Source: Sphingomonadales bacterium (GTDB lineage: Bacteria > Pseudomonadota > Alphaproteobacteria > Sphingomonadales > Sphingomonadaceae). From it: a DNA stretch of 64,000 bases. The stretch covers positions 933,501-997,500 of the forward strand of contig JADJGU010000001.1 in NCBI GenBank assembly GCA_016707885.1. The letters are read 5' to 3'. Position numbers and translations under genes: made by a program. Of this stretch, positions 1 through 9,184 are shown piece after piece (within the stretch, counting starts at the first letter, position 1; each line of letters begins with the position of its first letter). The notes beneath the pieces are model-generated. The model ran no database searches. It worked only from the letters and a program-made list of their open reading frames with translations, and had not been told where the DNA came from.

Positions 1-334
1 CGGCGGCCAGTTCAATTTCGGCATCGGGTTCATGGCCATGTTCAGCAACAAATCGGATGTTCAGCGGCTCCTGCAGCTTGGCTGCCACGGGTTCTCCGGT
101 AGCGACGCAAGCCTGCTGCGCCTCTGCTCGCAACTGGCCCTCCAGGACAATCGCCTCTCCCTCGCGATGATAGCGGACGTCGGCTTCAAGCATGTCGAGC
201 GCTAAAAGGTCAAAACGCTTGGCGAGGGCGGCCCGCTCAGAGGTGTTGGCGGCAAGCTGTCGGCTGCCGATGGTCGAACCGATTTCCGAAAGCGGGACCG
301 TGACGCTGAATTCGGGGGCGGGAATGATGGTCAT
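1..334 (-). CDS. DUF177 (YceD-like) protein, 3' end outside window
   Basis: The first 111 codons are visible and the reading frame runs off the left edge without a stop. The protein starts MTIIPAPEFSV and contains a Cys-rich-type segment ending CVATGEPV, the conserved heart of the DUF177/YceD family. Family members are linked to large ribosomal subunit and rpmF-plsX-fabH neighbourhoods; the function here is inferred from family only. The start codon at 334 overlaps the TGA of the upstream chaperone gene (ATGA), so the two are translationally coupled. The coupling makes this start secure. Confidence 0.8.
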   Translation of the reverse strand, partial: MTIIPAPEFSVTVPLSEIGSTIGSRQLAANTSERAALAKRFDLLALDMLEADVRYHREGEAIVLEGQLRAEAQQACVATGEPVAAKLQEPLNIRFVAEHGHEPDAEIELAA

Positions 335-864
335 CCGCCTATCCCGTCAGCAAGAATCTTCTGGGCTTGCATCCCGGCCAGCCGGTCCACAAAGGCTAGT
401 GCGCATTCACGAACGTGGCCTAAGCCCGCTGGCTCCGGCTCGGTCCCGGCGTAAAGATTGCGAACCAGCGCCGCGCCAAAGGCCGGGGCCCTTTCGGGCG
501 CGGCCAGCGCATCGCGATACGCGCCCAACCTGCCGCCAAGCGCTCCCACCAACCGGCCAATATGCTTGCCGACAATCATGTCGCCGATCCCGACTTCGCG
601 CAGTTGCGGGTCCATATCTTCGACAAACAGTTCGATAAGCAGGGCAGTCGAGCCCGCCTGTTCGGTATCACCTTCCAGCCGCAGCAGCACGAGCGACAAT
701 ATGATTGCGACCATTTCGAAACGACCTTCGATGGTATCGGCCACCTTGCCCTCGACAAACCAGTGCGGCTGGCGCGCGGTGGCAACAATTTGCGCGTATA
801 GCGGGCGCAGGGCGTCGCGCGGATCGGCCTCTGTCTTGCGGAACAGGCGCTGCAACAGCAACAT
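331..864 (-). CDS. ubiquinol-cytochrome c chaperone (CBP3/UQCC1-like)
   Basis: This 177-residue protein matches the bacterial ubiquinol-cytochrome c chaperone family (PF03981 type): it opens with a short basic segment, then RPLYAQIVATARQPHWF, followed by a helical core with the LFVEDMD stretch. Mitochondrial CBP3 helps cytochrome b and bc1 assembly; the same role in the inner membrane is inferred here. It is the first gene of an overlapping pair with the DUF177 gene and is divergent from the BamE-like lipoprotein gene, an arrangement I recall from other sphingomonads. Length is normal for the family. Confidence 0.85.
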   Translation of the reverse strand: MLLLQRLFRKTEADPRDALRPLYAQIVATARQPHWFVEGKVADTIEGRFEMVAIILSLVLLRLEGDTEQAGSTALLIELFVEDMDPQLREVGIGDMIVGKHIGRLVGALGGRLGAYRDALAAPERAPAFGAALVRNLYAGTEPEPAGLGHVRECALAFVDRLAGMQAQKILADGIGG

Positions 865-989
865 TATGAAAAACTCCCGATGGGTGCGTCAGATTGGCGG
901 CTCATCCGCCGTTCATTTCGCGATGGATATTGCCATTGCCGCCCAAGGATGCAATGGCAATGCCGCTTATCGACCAAGAAGGCCCCAAT

Positions 990-1475
990 ATGCCGAAGAC
1001 CAAGATTTCCAAAGCCCTTACCCTTGCTGCTGTCGCGGGAATCGCGATGCTTGCGCAAGGGTGCACGCAATTTCGCGGACATCAGGGCTATATCGGTGAC
1101 AGTGTGTTGCTGACTTCGGTACAGGCAGGCGTCGATAATAAGGAATCGGTGCAGGCAACGCTCGGTCGGCCGACCTTTACCGGCCAGTTTGGTAGCAACG
1201 ACTGGTATTATTTCGCGCGCGACACCAAGCAGTTGGCGTTCCGCAATCCGCGCCCGACAGCGCAGTCGATCATCCATGTCCAGTTTGACAATGCCGGTAA
1301 TGTTGTCGCCGTGAACCAGAAGGGCATGGAAAATGTTGTTCAGCTGAACCCCGAAGGTGACAAGACCCGCACATTGGGCCGCGAGACCAGCTTCTTTGAA
1401 GAGCTGTTCGGCAATATCGGCTCGGTCGGTGCACCGGGAGCCGGTGGCGGACAGGGCTCGGGCGGTCGGCCTTAA
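990..1475 (+). CDS. bamE: outer membrane assembly lipoprotein, BamE/OmlA family
   Basis: A 161-residue lipoprotein. The start at 990 is preferred over upstream in-frame ATGs because it gives a clean lipoprotein signal (MPKTKISKAL then LAQGC, Cys about residue 25) and has AAGAAGG about 10 bases upstream. The mature part contains the SmpA/OmlA fold signature: a short strand, the VQATLGRPTFTG segment, then NDWYYFARD. BamE stabilises the BAM complex that folds outer-membrane beta barrels. The C-terminal tail is Gly-rich. Divergent from the bc1 chaperone gene. Confidence 0.85.
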   Translation: MPKTKISKALTLAAVAGIAMLAQGCTQFRGHQGYIGDSVLLTSVQAGVDNKESVQATLGRPTFTGQFGSNDWYYFARDTKQLAFRNPRPTAQSIIHVQFDNAGNVVAVNQKGMENVVQLNPEGDKTRTLGRETSFFEELFGNIGSVGAPGAGGGQGSGGRP

Positions 1476-1485
1476 GCCGGAGCGC

Positions 1486-3750
1486 TTATTGCGCAACCCC
1501 GGCTGAAGCGAGCACTGCCAAGGCAACAATTTCCGACGCACTCGACGACATGGTCGCGATCTGCACCGGCTTTTCCATACCCACCAGCATCGGACCGATC
1601 ACCTGATCGCCACCCAGTTCGCGCAGCAGCTTGGCCGAAAGATTGGCAGACTGCAGTCCCGGCATGACCAGCACATTGGCCGGGCCTGACAGGCGGCAGA
1701 AGGGATAATTGGCCATCAGCGCCGGATTGAGCGCGACGTCAGGGGCCATTTCGCCTTCATATTCGAAGGCGACCTTGCGGCTGTCGAGCAGCGCCACCGC
1801 CTCGCGGATATTGCCGAGCCAGTTGCCTGCCGGATTGCCAAAGGTCGAATAGGACAGGAAGGCCACGCGCGGAGTATGGCCCATGCGGCGTGCGACCTGG
1901 GCGGTCTGTTCGGCGATATAGGCCAATTCTTCCGAACTCGGACGTTCATTAACCGTGGTGTCCGACATGAAGACGGTGTGCGTCTTGCCGACAAGCACAT
2001 GAATGCCGAACGGAATCTCTCCCTTTTTCGAATCGAGCACGCGGCGCAATTCACGCATCGTCTGCGCAAAGGTGCGGGTGATACCGGTGATCATGGCGTC
2101 ACCCTGATCCAATGCCAGCATCAGTGCGCCAAAGATGTTGCGGTCGCGGTTGACCATGCGCTGAATGTCGCGGCGCAAATAGCCGCGGCGTTGCAGGCGC
2201 AGATAAAGCCGGTCGACCATCGCGGGGACGAGCGGGCTCGATACGCTGTTGTGGATCTCATAGCTTTCGGGGTTGGCAACGCCCATCGCCTGCAGCTTGG
2301 CAAGAACGGTCGCATCGCGCCCGACCAGTACCGGCGTGCCATAGCCATCCTGACGGAACTGGACGGCGGCGCGCAGCACGACATCTTCCTCCGCCTCGGC
2401 GAAAATCACCCGCTTGGGTTTCGCGCGCGCCGCTTCGTAAACCTGCGCCATCACCGATGTTGTCGGGTTTTGCCGCGCACGCAGCGAGGCGCGATAGGCG
2501 TCCATATCGGCAATCGGCTTTTGCGCGACACCGCTGTCCATCGCCGCCTTGGCCACCGCCGAAGAGACTACCTCGATCAGGCGCGGATCGAACGGGGCGG
2601 GTATGATATAATCGCGGCCAAAGCTTTGCGCATTGCCGCCATAGGCCGCCGCCACATCCTCATGCACCGTCTCGCGCGCGAGTTCGGCAATCGCATTGGC
2701 AGCGGCGATCTTCATTTCTTCGTTGATTGTCGTCGCCCGCACATCAAGCGCACCGCGGAAGATGAAAGGGAAACCGAGGACGTTGTTGACCTGGTTCGGA
2801 TAGTCCGACCGCCCCGTTGCCACAATCGCATCGGGTCGCGCCTCCATCGCATCGGGCGGGGTGATTTCGGGATCGGGATTGGCCATTGCAAAGATGATAG
2901 GCTGGTCGGCCATGTCGCGGACCATATCCTTGGTCATCGCATTCGCCGCTGAAAGACCGAGGAAAACGTCCGCGCCCTTGATTGCCTCTGCCAATGTGCG
3001 CGCTTCGGTGGGGACGGCATGCGCCGATTTCCACTGGTCCATGCCTTCGGTACGGCCCTGATAGATCACGCCCTTGCGATCGCACATGATGACATTGCCG
3101 TGCGGAACGCCCATCGCCTTGATCAGCTCGGTACAGGCAATCGCCGCCGCGCCCGCGCCGTTGCAGACGACCTTGATGTCCTTGAGGCTGCGACCTGTAA
3201 GCAGGCAGGCATTGATCAACCCGGCGGCTGAAATGATGGCGGTGCCATGCTGGTCATCGTGGAAGACGGGGATGTTCATGCGCTCGCGCAGCGTCTGTTC
3301 GATCACAAAGCAATCGGGTGCAGCAATATCCTCCAAATTGATGCCGCCAAAGGTCGGCTCGAGAAGTTCGACCGCATCGATGAAGCGCTGCGCATCCTCG
3401 GTCTTCACCTCGATATCGATCGAATCGACATCGGCGAAGCGCTTAAACAGCACCGCCTTGCCTTCCATCACGGGCTTTGAGGCCAGTGCGCCCAGATTGC
3501 CCATGCCAAGGATGGCGGTGCCGTTTGAAATCACCGCGACCAGATTGCCCTTGGCGGTATAGTCATAAGCCGTGGCGGGATCGTCGGCGATCGCCTGCAC
3601 CGGCACGGCCACGCCGGGCGAATAGGCAAGGCTCAAATCGCGCTGCGTTGCCATCGGCTTGGTCGCGACGATCTCGATCTTCCCGGGACGTCCCTGCGAA
3701 TGGAACAGCAATGCTTCGCGGGCGGTAAAGGGGACGTCGCTTTCGCTCAT
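1486..3750 (-). CDS. maeB: NADP-dependent malic enzyme with C-terminal phosphotransacetylase-like domain
   Basis: A 754-residue two-domain malic enzyme converting malate to pyruvate and CO2 with NADP reduction. The N-terminal half has the malic signature around Tyr43 (SLAYSPGVAVP), the metal-binding VFHDDQHGTA segment and a nucleotide-binding VCNGAGAAAIAC loop. From about residue 430 it continues into a phosphotransacetylase-like domain that is normally regulatory in this family. The start MSESDVPF at 3750 was chosen because upstream residues are not conserved in style and the family begins near this point. It is divergent from mutS and convergent with the BamE-like gene. Confidence 0.93.
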   Translation of the reverse strand: MSESDVPFTAREALLFHSQGRPGKIEIVATKPMATQRDLSLAYSPGVAVPVQAIADDPATAYDYTAKGNLVAVISNGTAILGMGNLGALASKPVMEGKAVLFKRFADVDSIDIEVKTEDAQRFIDAVELLEPTFGGINLEDIAAPDCFVIEQTLRERMNIPVFHDDQHGTAIISAAGLINACLLTGRSLKDIKVVCNGAGAAAIACTELIKAMGVPHGNVIMCDRKGVIYQGRTEGMDQWKSAHAVPTEARTLAEAIKGADVFLGLSAANAMTKDMVRDMADQPIIFAMANPDPEITPPDAMEARPDAIVATGRSDYPNQVNNVLGFPFIFRGALDVRATTINEEMKIAAANAIAELARETVHEDVAAAYGGNAQSFGRDYIIPAPFDPRLIEVVSSAVAKAAMDSGVAQKPIADMDAYRASLRARQNPTTSVMAQVYEAARAKPKRVIFAEAEEDVVLRAAVQFRQDGYGTPVLVGRDATVLAKLQAMGVANPESYEIHNSVSSPLVPAMVDRLYLRLQRRGYLRRDIQRMVNRDRNIFGALMLALDQGDAMITGITRTFAQTMRELRRVLDSKKGEIPFGIHVLVGKTHTVFMSDTTVNERPSSEELAYIAEQTAQVARRMGHTPRVAFLSYSTFGNPAGNWLGNIREAVALLDSRKVAFEYEGEMAPDVALNPALMANYPFCRLSGPANVLVMPGLQSANLSAKLLRELGGDQVIGPMLVGMEKPVQIATMSSSASEIVALAVLASAGVAQ

Positions 3751-3907
3751 ATAATCGCTTGCCTTGCTTTTCTTCAGATATGCGCCCGCCCTAGCGGCAA
3801 GCACGGTAGGGGCGCAAGTCCACATGCTTCAATCGCGGGCAAACTTATTCCACAAATCATCACCGGGCCGCTGTTGCCTTGCCCCGTCAAGCCGGTATCA
3901 GGCTGGG

Positions 3908-6537
3908 ATGGACTCGCGCCCTGCCAAAAATATTGCCCTGCCCGGCCTCGAAACGCCTACACCGATGATGGCGCAATATCTGAAACTGAAGGCGAAAGCC
4001 GGCGACTGCATGCTGTTCTACCGCATGGGCGACTTTTTCGAGCTGTTCTTTGACGACGCCAAGGCGGCATCGCAAACACTCGATATCGCGCTGACCTCGC
4101 GCGGCGAACATGGCGGGCAGCCGATCCCGATGTGCGGCGTGCCGGTGCATGCCGCCGAAGGCTATCTGGCACGGCTGATCAAGGCCGGACACCGGGTCGC
4201 GATTGCCGAGCAGACCGAGACGCCTGAAGAGGCCAAGGCGCGTGGCGGATCAAAGGCGCTGGTTGCACGCGACATCATCCGCTTCGTCACCGCGGGCACG
4301 CTGACCGAGGACAGCTTGCTCGAAAGCTGGTCGTCGAACATCCTTGTGGCATTGGCAGAAGCCGGCGGCGAGATCGGGCTGGCAGCCGCCGATATTTCGA
4401 CTGGTTATTTCGAGGTGAGTTGCGTGTCTGCCTCGGCACTCGAGGCCGAGCTGGCGCGGCTAGGGCCAAGCGAAGTGGTCGCGCCTGAAGGCTTTGTGGC
4501 AAAGCCCTACGGCACGATCGATCGGCCGCACGACGATTTCGACAGCATAGCAGGCAAAGGCGCACTTGCGGCGCATTTCGGAAACACCGATTTTGCAGCC
4601 CTGAGCCGCGCCGAACTGGCGGCCGCTGGCGGCCTCCTCGCCTATCTGGAGCATGTCGGGCAGGGCAAGATGCCTTTCCTTAAAGTGCCGGTGCGGCGCG
4701 AGGTGCAGCAATATCTGCTGATCGATCAGGCGACACGCGACAGCCTTGAGATTACCCGATCAGCCAATGGCGGCGGGCGGGCAGGCTCGCTACTCGCCGA
4801 AGTTGACCGGACAATTACGGGCGCAGGCGCGCGGCAGCTGGCGGCCGACCTTTCGGCCCCGCTGATGGACAAGGGCGCTATCGAGGCGCGGCTAGCGCTC
4901 GTGCAATGGTTCCACGACGCGCCCTTATTGCGCGACAGTACGCGCGCCGCGCTGCGCCAACTGCCCGATATCGCCCGCGCGCTGGGCCGTGTGGTTGCCG
5001 GACGCGGAAGTCCGCGCGACTTGGGCCAGATCCGTGACGGCCTTGATGGCGCGCGCATCTTGCGCGAGCGGCTGGGGGTAATGGCGGAGCAGCCTGCTTT
5101 GCTCGAAAGCCTTCTTCCCACGCTCGACGGGCATGGCGCGATGGTCGACCTGTTCACCCGCGCATTGGTTGCAACGCCGCCCACCGAAGCGAGCCAGGGC
5201 GGTTACATCGCCGAGGGCTATGATGCCGCTCTCGACGCATTGCGAATGGCTGGTCGTGACGGACGAGCAGCAGTCGCCGCAATGGAAGCGCGCTACCGTG
5301 CTTCGACCGGCATTTCAGCGCTGAAAATCCGCCACAATGGCGTGCTCGGCTATTTTGTCGAAGTGCCTGCCAAAAATGCCGACCCGCTGATGGCGGCGGG
5401 CAGTGGTTTTACCCATCGACAAACGATGGCGGGTGCGGTGCGCTTCAACTCACCAGAGCTGCACGAGGAAGCACTGCGGATCACTCAGGCGTCGGGCCAT
5501 GCACTGGCAGCAGAGGCGGCGCATCTCGAAGAGCTGATCGGCCATGTGCTGGCGCGACGCGACGCGATTGCGGCGAGCGCCGATGCACTCGCGCGGATCG
5601 ATGTGGCAGCAGCGCTTGCCGAACGCGCAGCCGAAGGCCGCTGGTGCCTGCCCGAATTCGTCCCCGGCAACGAACTGCATATCGAGGGCGGGCGGCATCC
5701 GGTGGTCGAAAGCGCGCTGGCGAAGCTCGGTGAACGCTTCATTGCCAATGATTGTGACCTAGCGCCTGAGAAGCGCCTATGGCTGGTCAGCGGCCCCAAT
5801 ATGGGCGGTAAATCGACCTTTTGCGGCAGAATGCGCTGATCGTGATTTTGGCACAGGCGGGCAGCTATGTACCGGCCAGCACGGCGCGGCTCGGGCTGGT
5901 CGACCGGTTGTTCAGCCGGGTCGGCGCGTCGGACAATCTGGCACGCGGGCGATCGACCTTCATGGTCGAAATGGTCGAGACCGCCGCCATCCTTGCGCAA
6001 GCAACCGAGCGCAGCTTCGTGATCCTCGACGAGGTCGGGCGCGGCACATCGACCTATGACGGCCTTGCGATCGCCTGGGCGGTGGTCGAGGGCATCCACG
6101 AGGCCAATCGCTGCCGTTGCCTGTTCGCAACGCACTATCACGAGCTGACGCGGCTAGCGGATACGCTCGATGCGCTGTCGCTCCACCATGTCCGCGCCAA
6201 GGAATATAAGGGCGACCTCGTCCTGCTCCACGAAGTGGCGGATGGCCCGGCCGACCGCAGCTATGGCATCGCCGTTGCCAAGCTTGCGGGGCTGCCTCCG
6301 CCCGTGCTGACGCGCGCAGCGCAGGTGCTGGAAAAACTCGAAAAAGGCCGCGCCGAAACCGGCGGGCTGGCCGCCGGCCTCGGCGAAATGCCCCTATTCG
6401 GCGCCGCGCTCGATGCCGCCGAAGCCAAGGTCGATGCCGTGCGTGAAAAGCTGTCGGGAATGGATATCGACGCCCTCACCCCAAGGCAGGCGCTGGATTT
6501 GTTGTATGAGTTGAAGGGGCTGGCTGGAGAGGAGTGA
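3908..6537 (+). pseudogene. mutS: DNA mismatch repair protein MutS, frameshifted in Walker A region
   Basis: Two adjacent frames together encode a full-length MutS. The first (3908-5839, 643 residues) has the mismatch-reading Phe-x-Glu at 43-45 (GDFFELF), the connector, lever and clamp regions, and GPNMGGKS at 629-636; it then leaves frame at the residue after STF and stops. The second (5821-6537) resumes at RQNALIVILAQAGSYVP and carries the Walker B and signature region DEVGRGTSTYDG, ATHYHELT and the C-terminal dimer helices. The break is at TTTT, 5819-5822, where one extra base would restore STFLRQ. As read, no intact ATPase can be made. A sequencing error is the main alternative. The start at 3908 is supported by the MutS N-terminal pattern TPMMAQYLKLK. 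Confidence 0.9.
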
Positions 6538-6543
6538 AGTTGG

Positions 6544-7015
6544 TTTCACACGAAGAGTACGAAGATTATTAGGATGTCAGTATTTGGGTTGACGGTAGTT
6601 GTTCAAAATGCGCTTCAGACCTTCTTTGAGTGTTATTCCGCCGAAGTTTATCAACAGACCAAGAGGCTGATTCAGTAAGCGAAGGTAGGTTAACGTTTGT
6701 CGGGCGTGGATTGGGGCCAGCTTTTCGACAGATTTCAATTCAACAAGCAGCTTGCCGCCAACGATCAAATCGGCGCGAAACGCTTCTGGAAAATCAATGT
6801 TATCGATCCGGGCCTTGACCGGCACTTGCCGGTCAATGTGCAAACCCTGCTTTTGCAATCTGGTCGCGAGTAAAGTTTCATACACCGATTCAAACAGACC
6901 GGGTCCGACATCGACATGAACGCCTATCGCAACCTCAATAACCCGGCTTGCGATGGCCTCAACATCCTCAGACATGCACTGCCCTCATGAAAATCTTCGT
7001 ATTCTTCGTGTGAAA
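6544..7015. mobile_element. inverted-repeat-bounded element carrying a GxxExxY gene
   Basis: The GxxExxY gene is enclosed by a 24-base inverted repeat. The left arm is 6544-6567 and the right arm is 6992-7015; they match at 23 of 24 positions. Each arm begins TTTCACACGAAGA and contains CGAAGA twice with 9-base spacing. The element lies between the mutS stop (6537) and the stop of the convergent nupC-like gene (7021), filling almost the whole gap. No target duplication is obvious. A related arm pair occurs at 56865-57012. Confidence 0.65.
6577..6975 (-). CDS. GxxExxY family protein
   Basis: A 132-residue protein of the GxxExxY family (PDDEXK-like fold), recognised by GPGLFESVYE, which gives the naming motif Gly-x-x-Glu-x-x-Tyr. 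A later FRADLIVGGKLLVELKS stretch holds the Asp...Glu-x-Lys arrangement typical of restriction-endonuclease-like folds. Its biological role is not established. The coding sequence sits wholly inside the inverted repeats at 6544-6567 and 6992-7015, so gene and repeats probably move or are kept together. It is antiparallel to mutS, and nothing suggests co-transcription with neighbours. Confidence 0.88.
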   Translation of the reverse strand: MSEDVEAIASRVIEVAIGVHVDVGPGLFESVYETLLATRLQKQGLHIDRQVPVKARIDNIDFPEAFRADLIVGGKLLVELKSVEKLAPIHARQTLTYLRLLNQPLGLLINFGGITLKEGLKRILNNYRQPKY

Positions 7016-7020
7016 CAATT

Positions 7021-8250
7021 TCACGCCAGTGAAAGAAACAGCCCTGCTAACGCCGCGCTCATCAGGTTGGACAGCGAACCTGCCGCCAGCGCCTTCAGCC
7101 CCAGCTTGGCGATCATCGGGCGTTGATTGGGGGCGAGGCCGCCGGTGACGGCCATCTGTATCGCGATCGAGCTGAAATTGGCAAAGCCGCACAGCGCAAA
7201 GGTGACGATGGCGACTGTCGGTGCGGACAAGGTCTTCAATGCGCCCAGATCGATGAAGGCGACAAATTCATTGAGGACGATCTTGGTGCCGAACAGCCCG
7301 CCCGCCTGCACCGCTTCGTTCCACGGCACGCCAAGCAGGTACATGACCGGCGCGAAGACCTGCCCCAATATGCCCTGAAAGCTGAGCCCCTTGAGGCCAA
7401 CCAGATTGCCGAGGCCACCCAAGACGCCATTGGCCAAGGCAACCAGGGCAACAAAGGCCAGCACCATCGCGCCGACGGCTACCGCCAGCTTCACGCCGGT
7501 CTGCGCCCCTTGCGAGGCGGCCATGATCAGGTTGGCGGGCTTTTCATCGTCATGCATGTCTAGCGCGATGTTGGGATCGTCGACTGCCGGTTCGTTCGGA
7601 TCGTCGGGCATGATCAGCTTTGCCATCAAAATCCCGCCCGGTGCCGACATGAAGGCGGCGGCGATCAGATAATCAATGCGGATACCCATCGAGGCATAAG
7701 CCGCAAGGATGGTGCCCGCGACGCCCGCCATACCGACCGTCATCACGCAGAAAAGCTGCGCGGGATTGAGCGTCGCCAGATAAGGGCGGATCACCAGCGG
7801 CGATTCGGATTGGCCGACAAAGATGTTCGAGGCGGCACACAGACTTTCAACTTTGGAGATGCCGGTGATTTTCTGCAGGCCGCCACCGATCCAGCGGATC
7901 ACATATTGCATCACCCCGAGATAATAGAGGATCGAGATGAAGGCCGCGAAAAAGATGATCACGGGAAGTGCCTGAATAGCAAAATTCTGCCCCAACGGAT
8001 CGGTCGCCAATCCGCCGAAAAGGAATTTGGTGCCTTCATTGGCATAGCCGAGCAAGTTGGACACGCCCGCAGCCGCACCCTGCAAAACCCTGTTGCCCCA
8101 GGGCACGTAAAGCACCAATGCCGCCAGCCCTGCCTGCAAGGCAAAGGCCGACAGCACGACGCGCGGGCGGATAGCCTTGCGGTTGGAGGACAGCAGAAAG
8201 GCGATCGCAAGGATCATCACCATTCCGGCAAGGCTCATCAGGATTTGCAT
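7021..8250 (-). CDS. NupC-family nucleoside transporter (concentrative, CNT)
   Basis: A 409-residue inner-membrane transporter of the concentrative nucleoside transporter family. The start MQILMSLAGM at 8250 places a membrane segment at the N-terminus as expected. Landmarks are the gate domain, the VGQSESPLVIRPY segment, and the C-terminal ALCGFANFSSIAIQMAVTGGLAP stretch, which together are diagnostic for NupC/CNT proteins. It imports nucleosides with H+ or Na+. About ten hydrophobic segments are visible. The stop codon lies 5 bases from the right arm of the GxxExxY element. Confidence 0.9.
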   Translation of the reverse strand: MQILMSLAGMVMILAIAFLLSSNRKAIRPRVVLSAFALQAGLAALVLYVPWGNRVLQGAAAGVSNLLGYANEGTKFLFGGLATDPLGQNFAIQALPVIIFFAAFISILYYLGVMQYVIRWIGGGLQKITGISKVESLCAASNIFVGQSESPLVIRPYLATLNPAQLFCVMTVGMAGVAGTILAAYASMGIRIDYLIAAAFMSAPGGILMAKLIMPDDPNEPAVDDPNIALDMHDDEKPANLIMAASQGAQTGVKLAVAVGAMVLAFVALVALANGVLGGLGNLVGLKGLSFQGILGQVFAPVMYLLGVPWNEAVQAGGLFGTKIVLNEFVAFIDLGALKTLSAPTVAIVTFALCGFANFSSIAIQMAVTGGLAPNQRPMIAKLGLKALAAGSLSNLMSAALAGLFLSLA

Positions 8251-8276
8251 AAAGTCTCCCCATCCCTTTTCTTGTG

Positions 8277-8364
8277 TCGTCACCCCCGCAAAGGCGGGGG
8301 TCCATCACCAGTGGTATAAATTTCACCGGCAGGTGATGGATTCCCGCCTTCGCGGGAATGACGA
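8277..8364. repeat. BIME-like double palindromic repeat
   Basis: Two GC-rich hairpins are joined in an overall palindrome. The outer arms are TCGTCA (8277-8282) and TGACGA (8359-8364); the inner arms are TCCATCACC (8301-8309) and GGTGATGGA (8332-8340). The first hairpin has ACCCCCGC facing GGCGGGGGT and the second has TTCCCGCC facing CGCGGGAA. This layout matches the REP/BIME palindromes scattered between genes in many alpha- and betaproteobacteria. It separates the divergent transporter genes. Confidence 0.75.
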
Positions 8365-8460
8365 AATGATAGAGGCGGTGTTAGCGCGCCCTTCCGCCTT
8401 GCGCCAATAAAATTAGCCGCTAACCATAGGTCAACAAAGCAGAAACGGGGAAGCAGCAAA

Positions 8461-9132
8461 ATGACCGATAGCCCAAGCACTGGAACGATGATCCCGCGAT
8501 CGCTGTTCGTCTATGCGCTGCTCTATGGAGGGTTGGTGGTGCTGGCGGGCGTACTCGGCACCAAGATTTCGGAGATCGGCCCGCTGCATGTCGAATCGGG
8601 CATTTTCGCCTTCCTGATGCTGGTGGTGCTATCGAGCGCTGTCGCTGAACTGCATGGCAAGGACACCGCCGACAAGCTCGTCCGCTATGGCTTCCTGCCG
8701 CTGATCCTGTCGATGGCGCTGATATTCATCGTCATCCGCATGCCCCCTGCGCCTTTCTGGACCTTGCAGGACCAGTTTGCGGGCATATTAGGCCAAGGCG
8801 CGCGTTTGCAGCTGGCGGGGCTGATTTCCTACGGCATTTCCCAGACCTTGAACGTCTATGTCTTCACCAAGCTGAAGGGCGAAGGCAGCGGGCGTGCGGC
8901 ATGGCTGCGCGGGCTGATCGCGGGTTTGCTGTCGCAAGCGCTTGATACCGTGCTGTTCATCACCATCGCTTTCTACGGCGTGGTTGATCCCGGCAGCGGG
9001 CAGGAAATGCCGATTGTTGACATCATGACCGGCCAGATCATCGCTAAGCTGACCTTGGTGGTGGTGTTCGTGCCGATCCTGATCACCGCCTGCGTCAAGC
9101 TTGGGCAACGATTGGACGGCAAGACCGCCTGA
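8461..9132 (+). CDS. yhhQ: queuosine precursor transporter (VUT/YhhQ family)
   Basis: A 223-residue membrane protein with about six hydrophobic segments. It matches the VUT family (PF02592): the N-terminal VYALLYGGLVVLAGVLGTKI, a central Glu-Leu-His-Gly acidic loop (SSAVAELHGKDTADKL), the YGISQTLNVYVFTKLK segment and the SQALDTVLFI signature. Family members import queuine or preQ0/preQ1 for tRNA queuosine synthesis; the exact substrate is not predictable here. The ribosome site GGGGAAG lies 8 bases upstream. I looked for a preQ1 riboswitch in the leader and saw none. Confidence 0.88.
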   Translation: MTDSPSTGTMIPRSLFVYALLYGGLVVLAGVLGTKISEIGPLHVESGIFAFLMLVVLSSAVAELHGKDTADKLVRYGFLPLILSMALIFIVIRMPPAPFWTLQDQFAGILGQGARLQLAGLISYGISQTLNVYVFTKLKGEGSGRAAWLRGLIAGLLSQALDTVLFITIAFYGVVDPGSGQEMPIVDIMTGQIIAKLTLVVVFVPILITACVKLGQRLDGKTA

Positions 9133-9184
9133 GCCTGCAATATAGTTGCGCGAACTCTAATGGGGCGCTAACCCGCGCGCCATT

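Noticed and set aside
864..1541. 225-residue minus-strand frame opposite the BamE-like gene
   Set aside because: It mirrors the lipoprotein gene, has no domain and no ribosome site, and its partner frame is clearly genuine.
8365..8460. preQ1 riboswitch upstream of the queuosine precursor transporter
   Set aside because: The leader does not show the compact hairpin and A-rich tail of preQ1-I or the preQ1-II layout.
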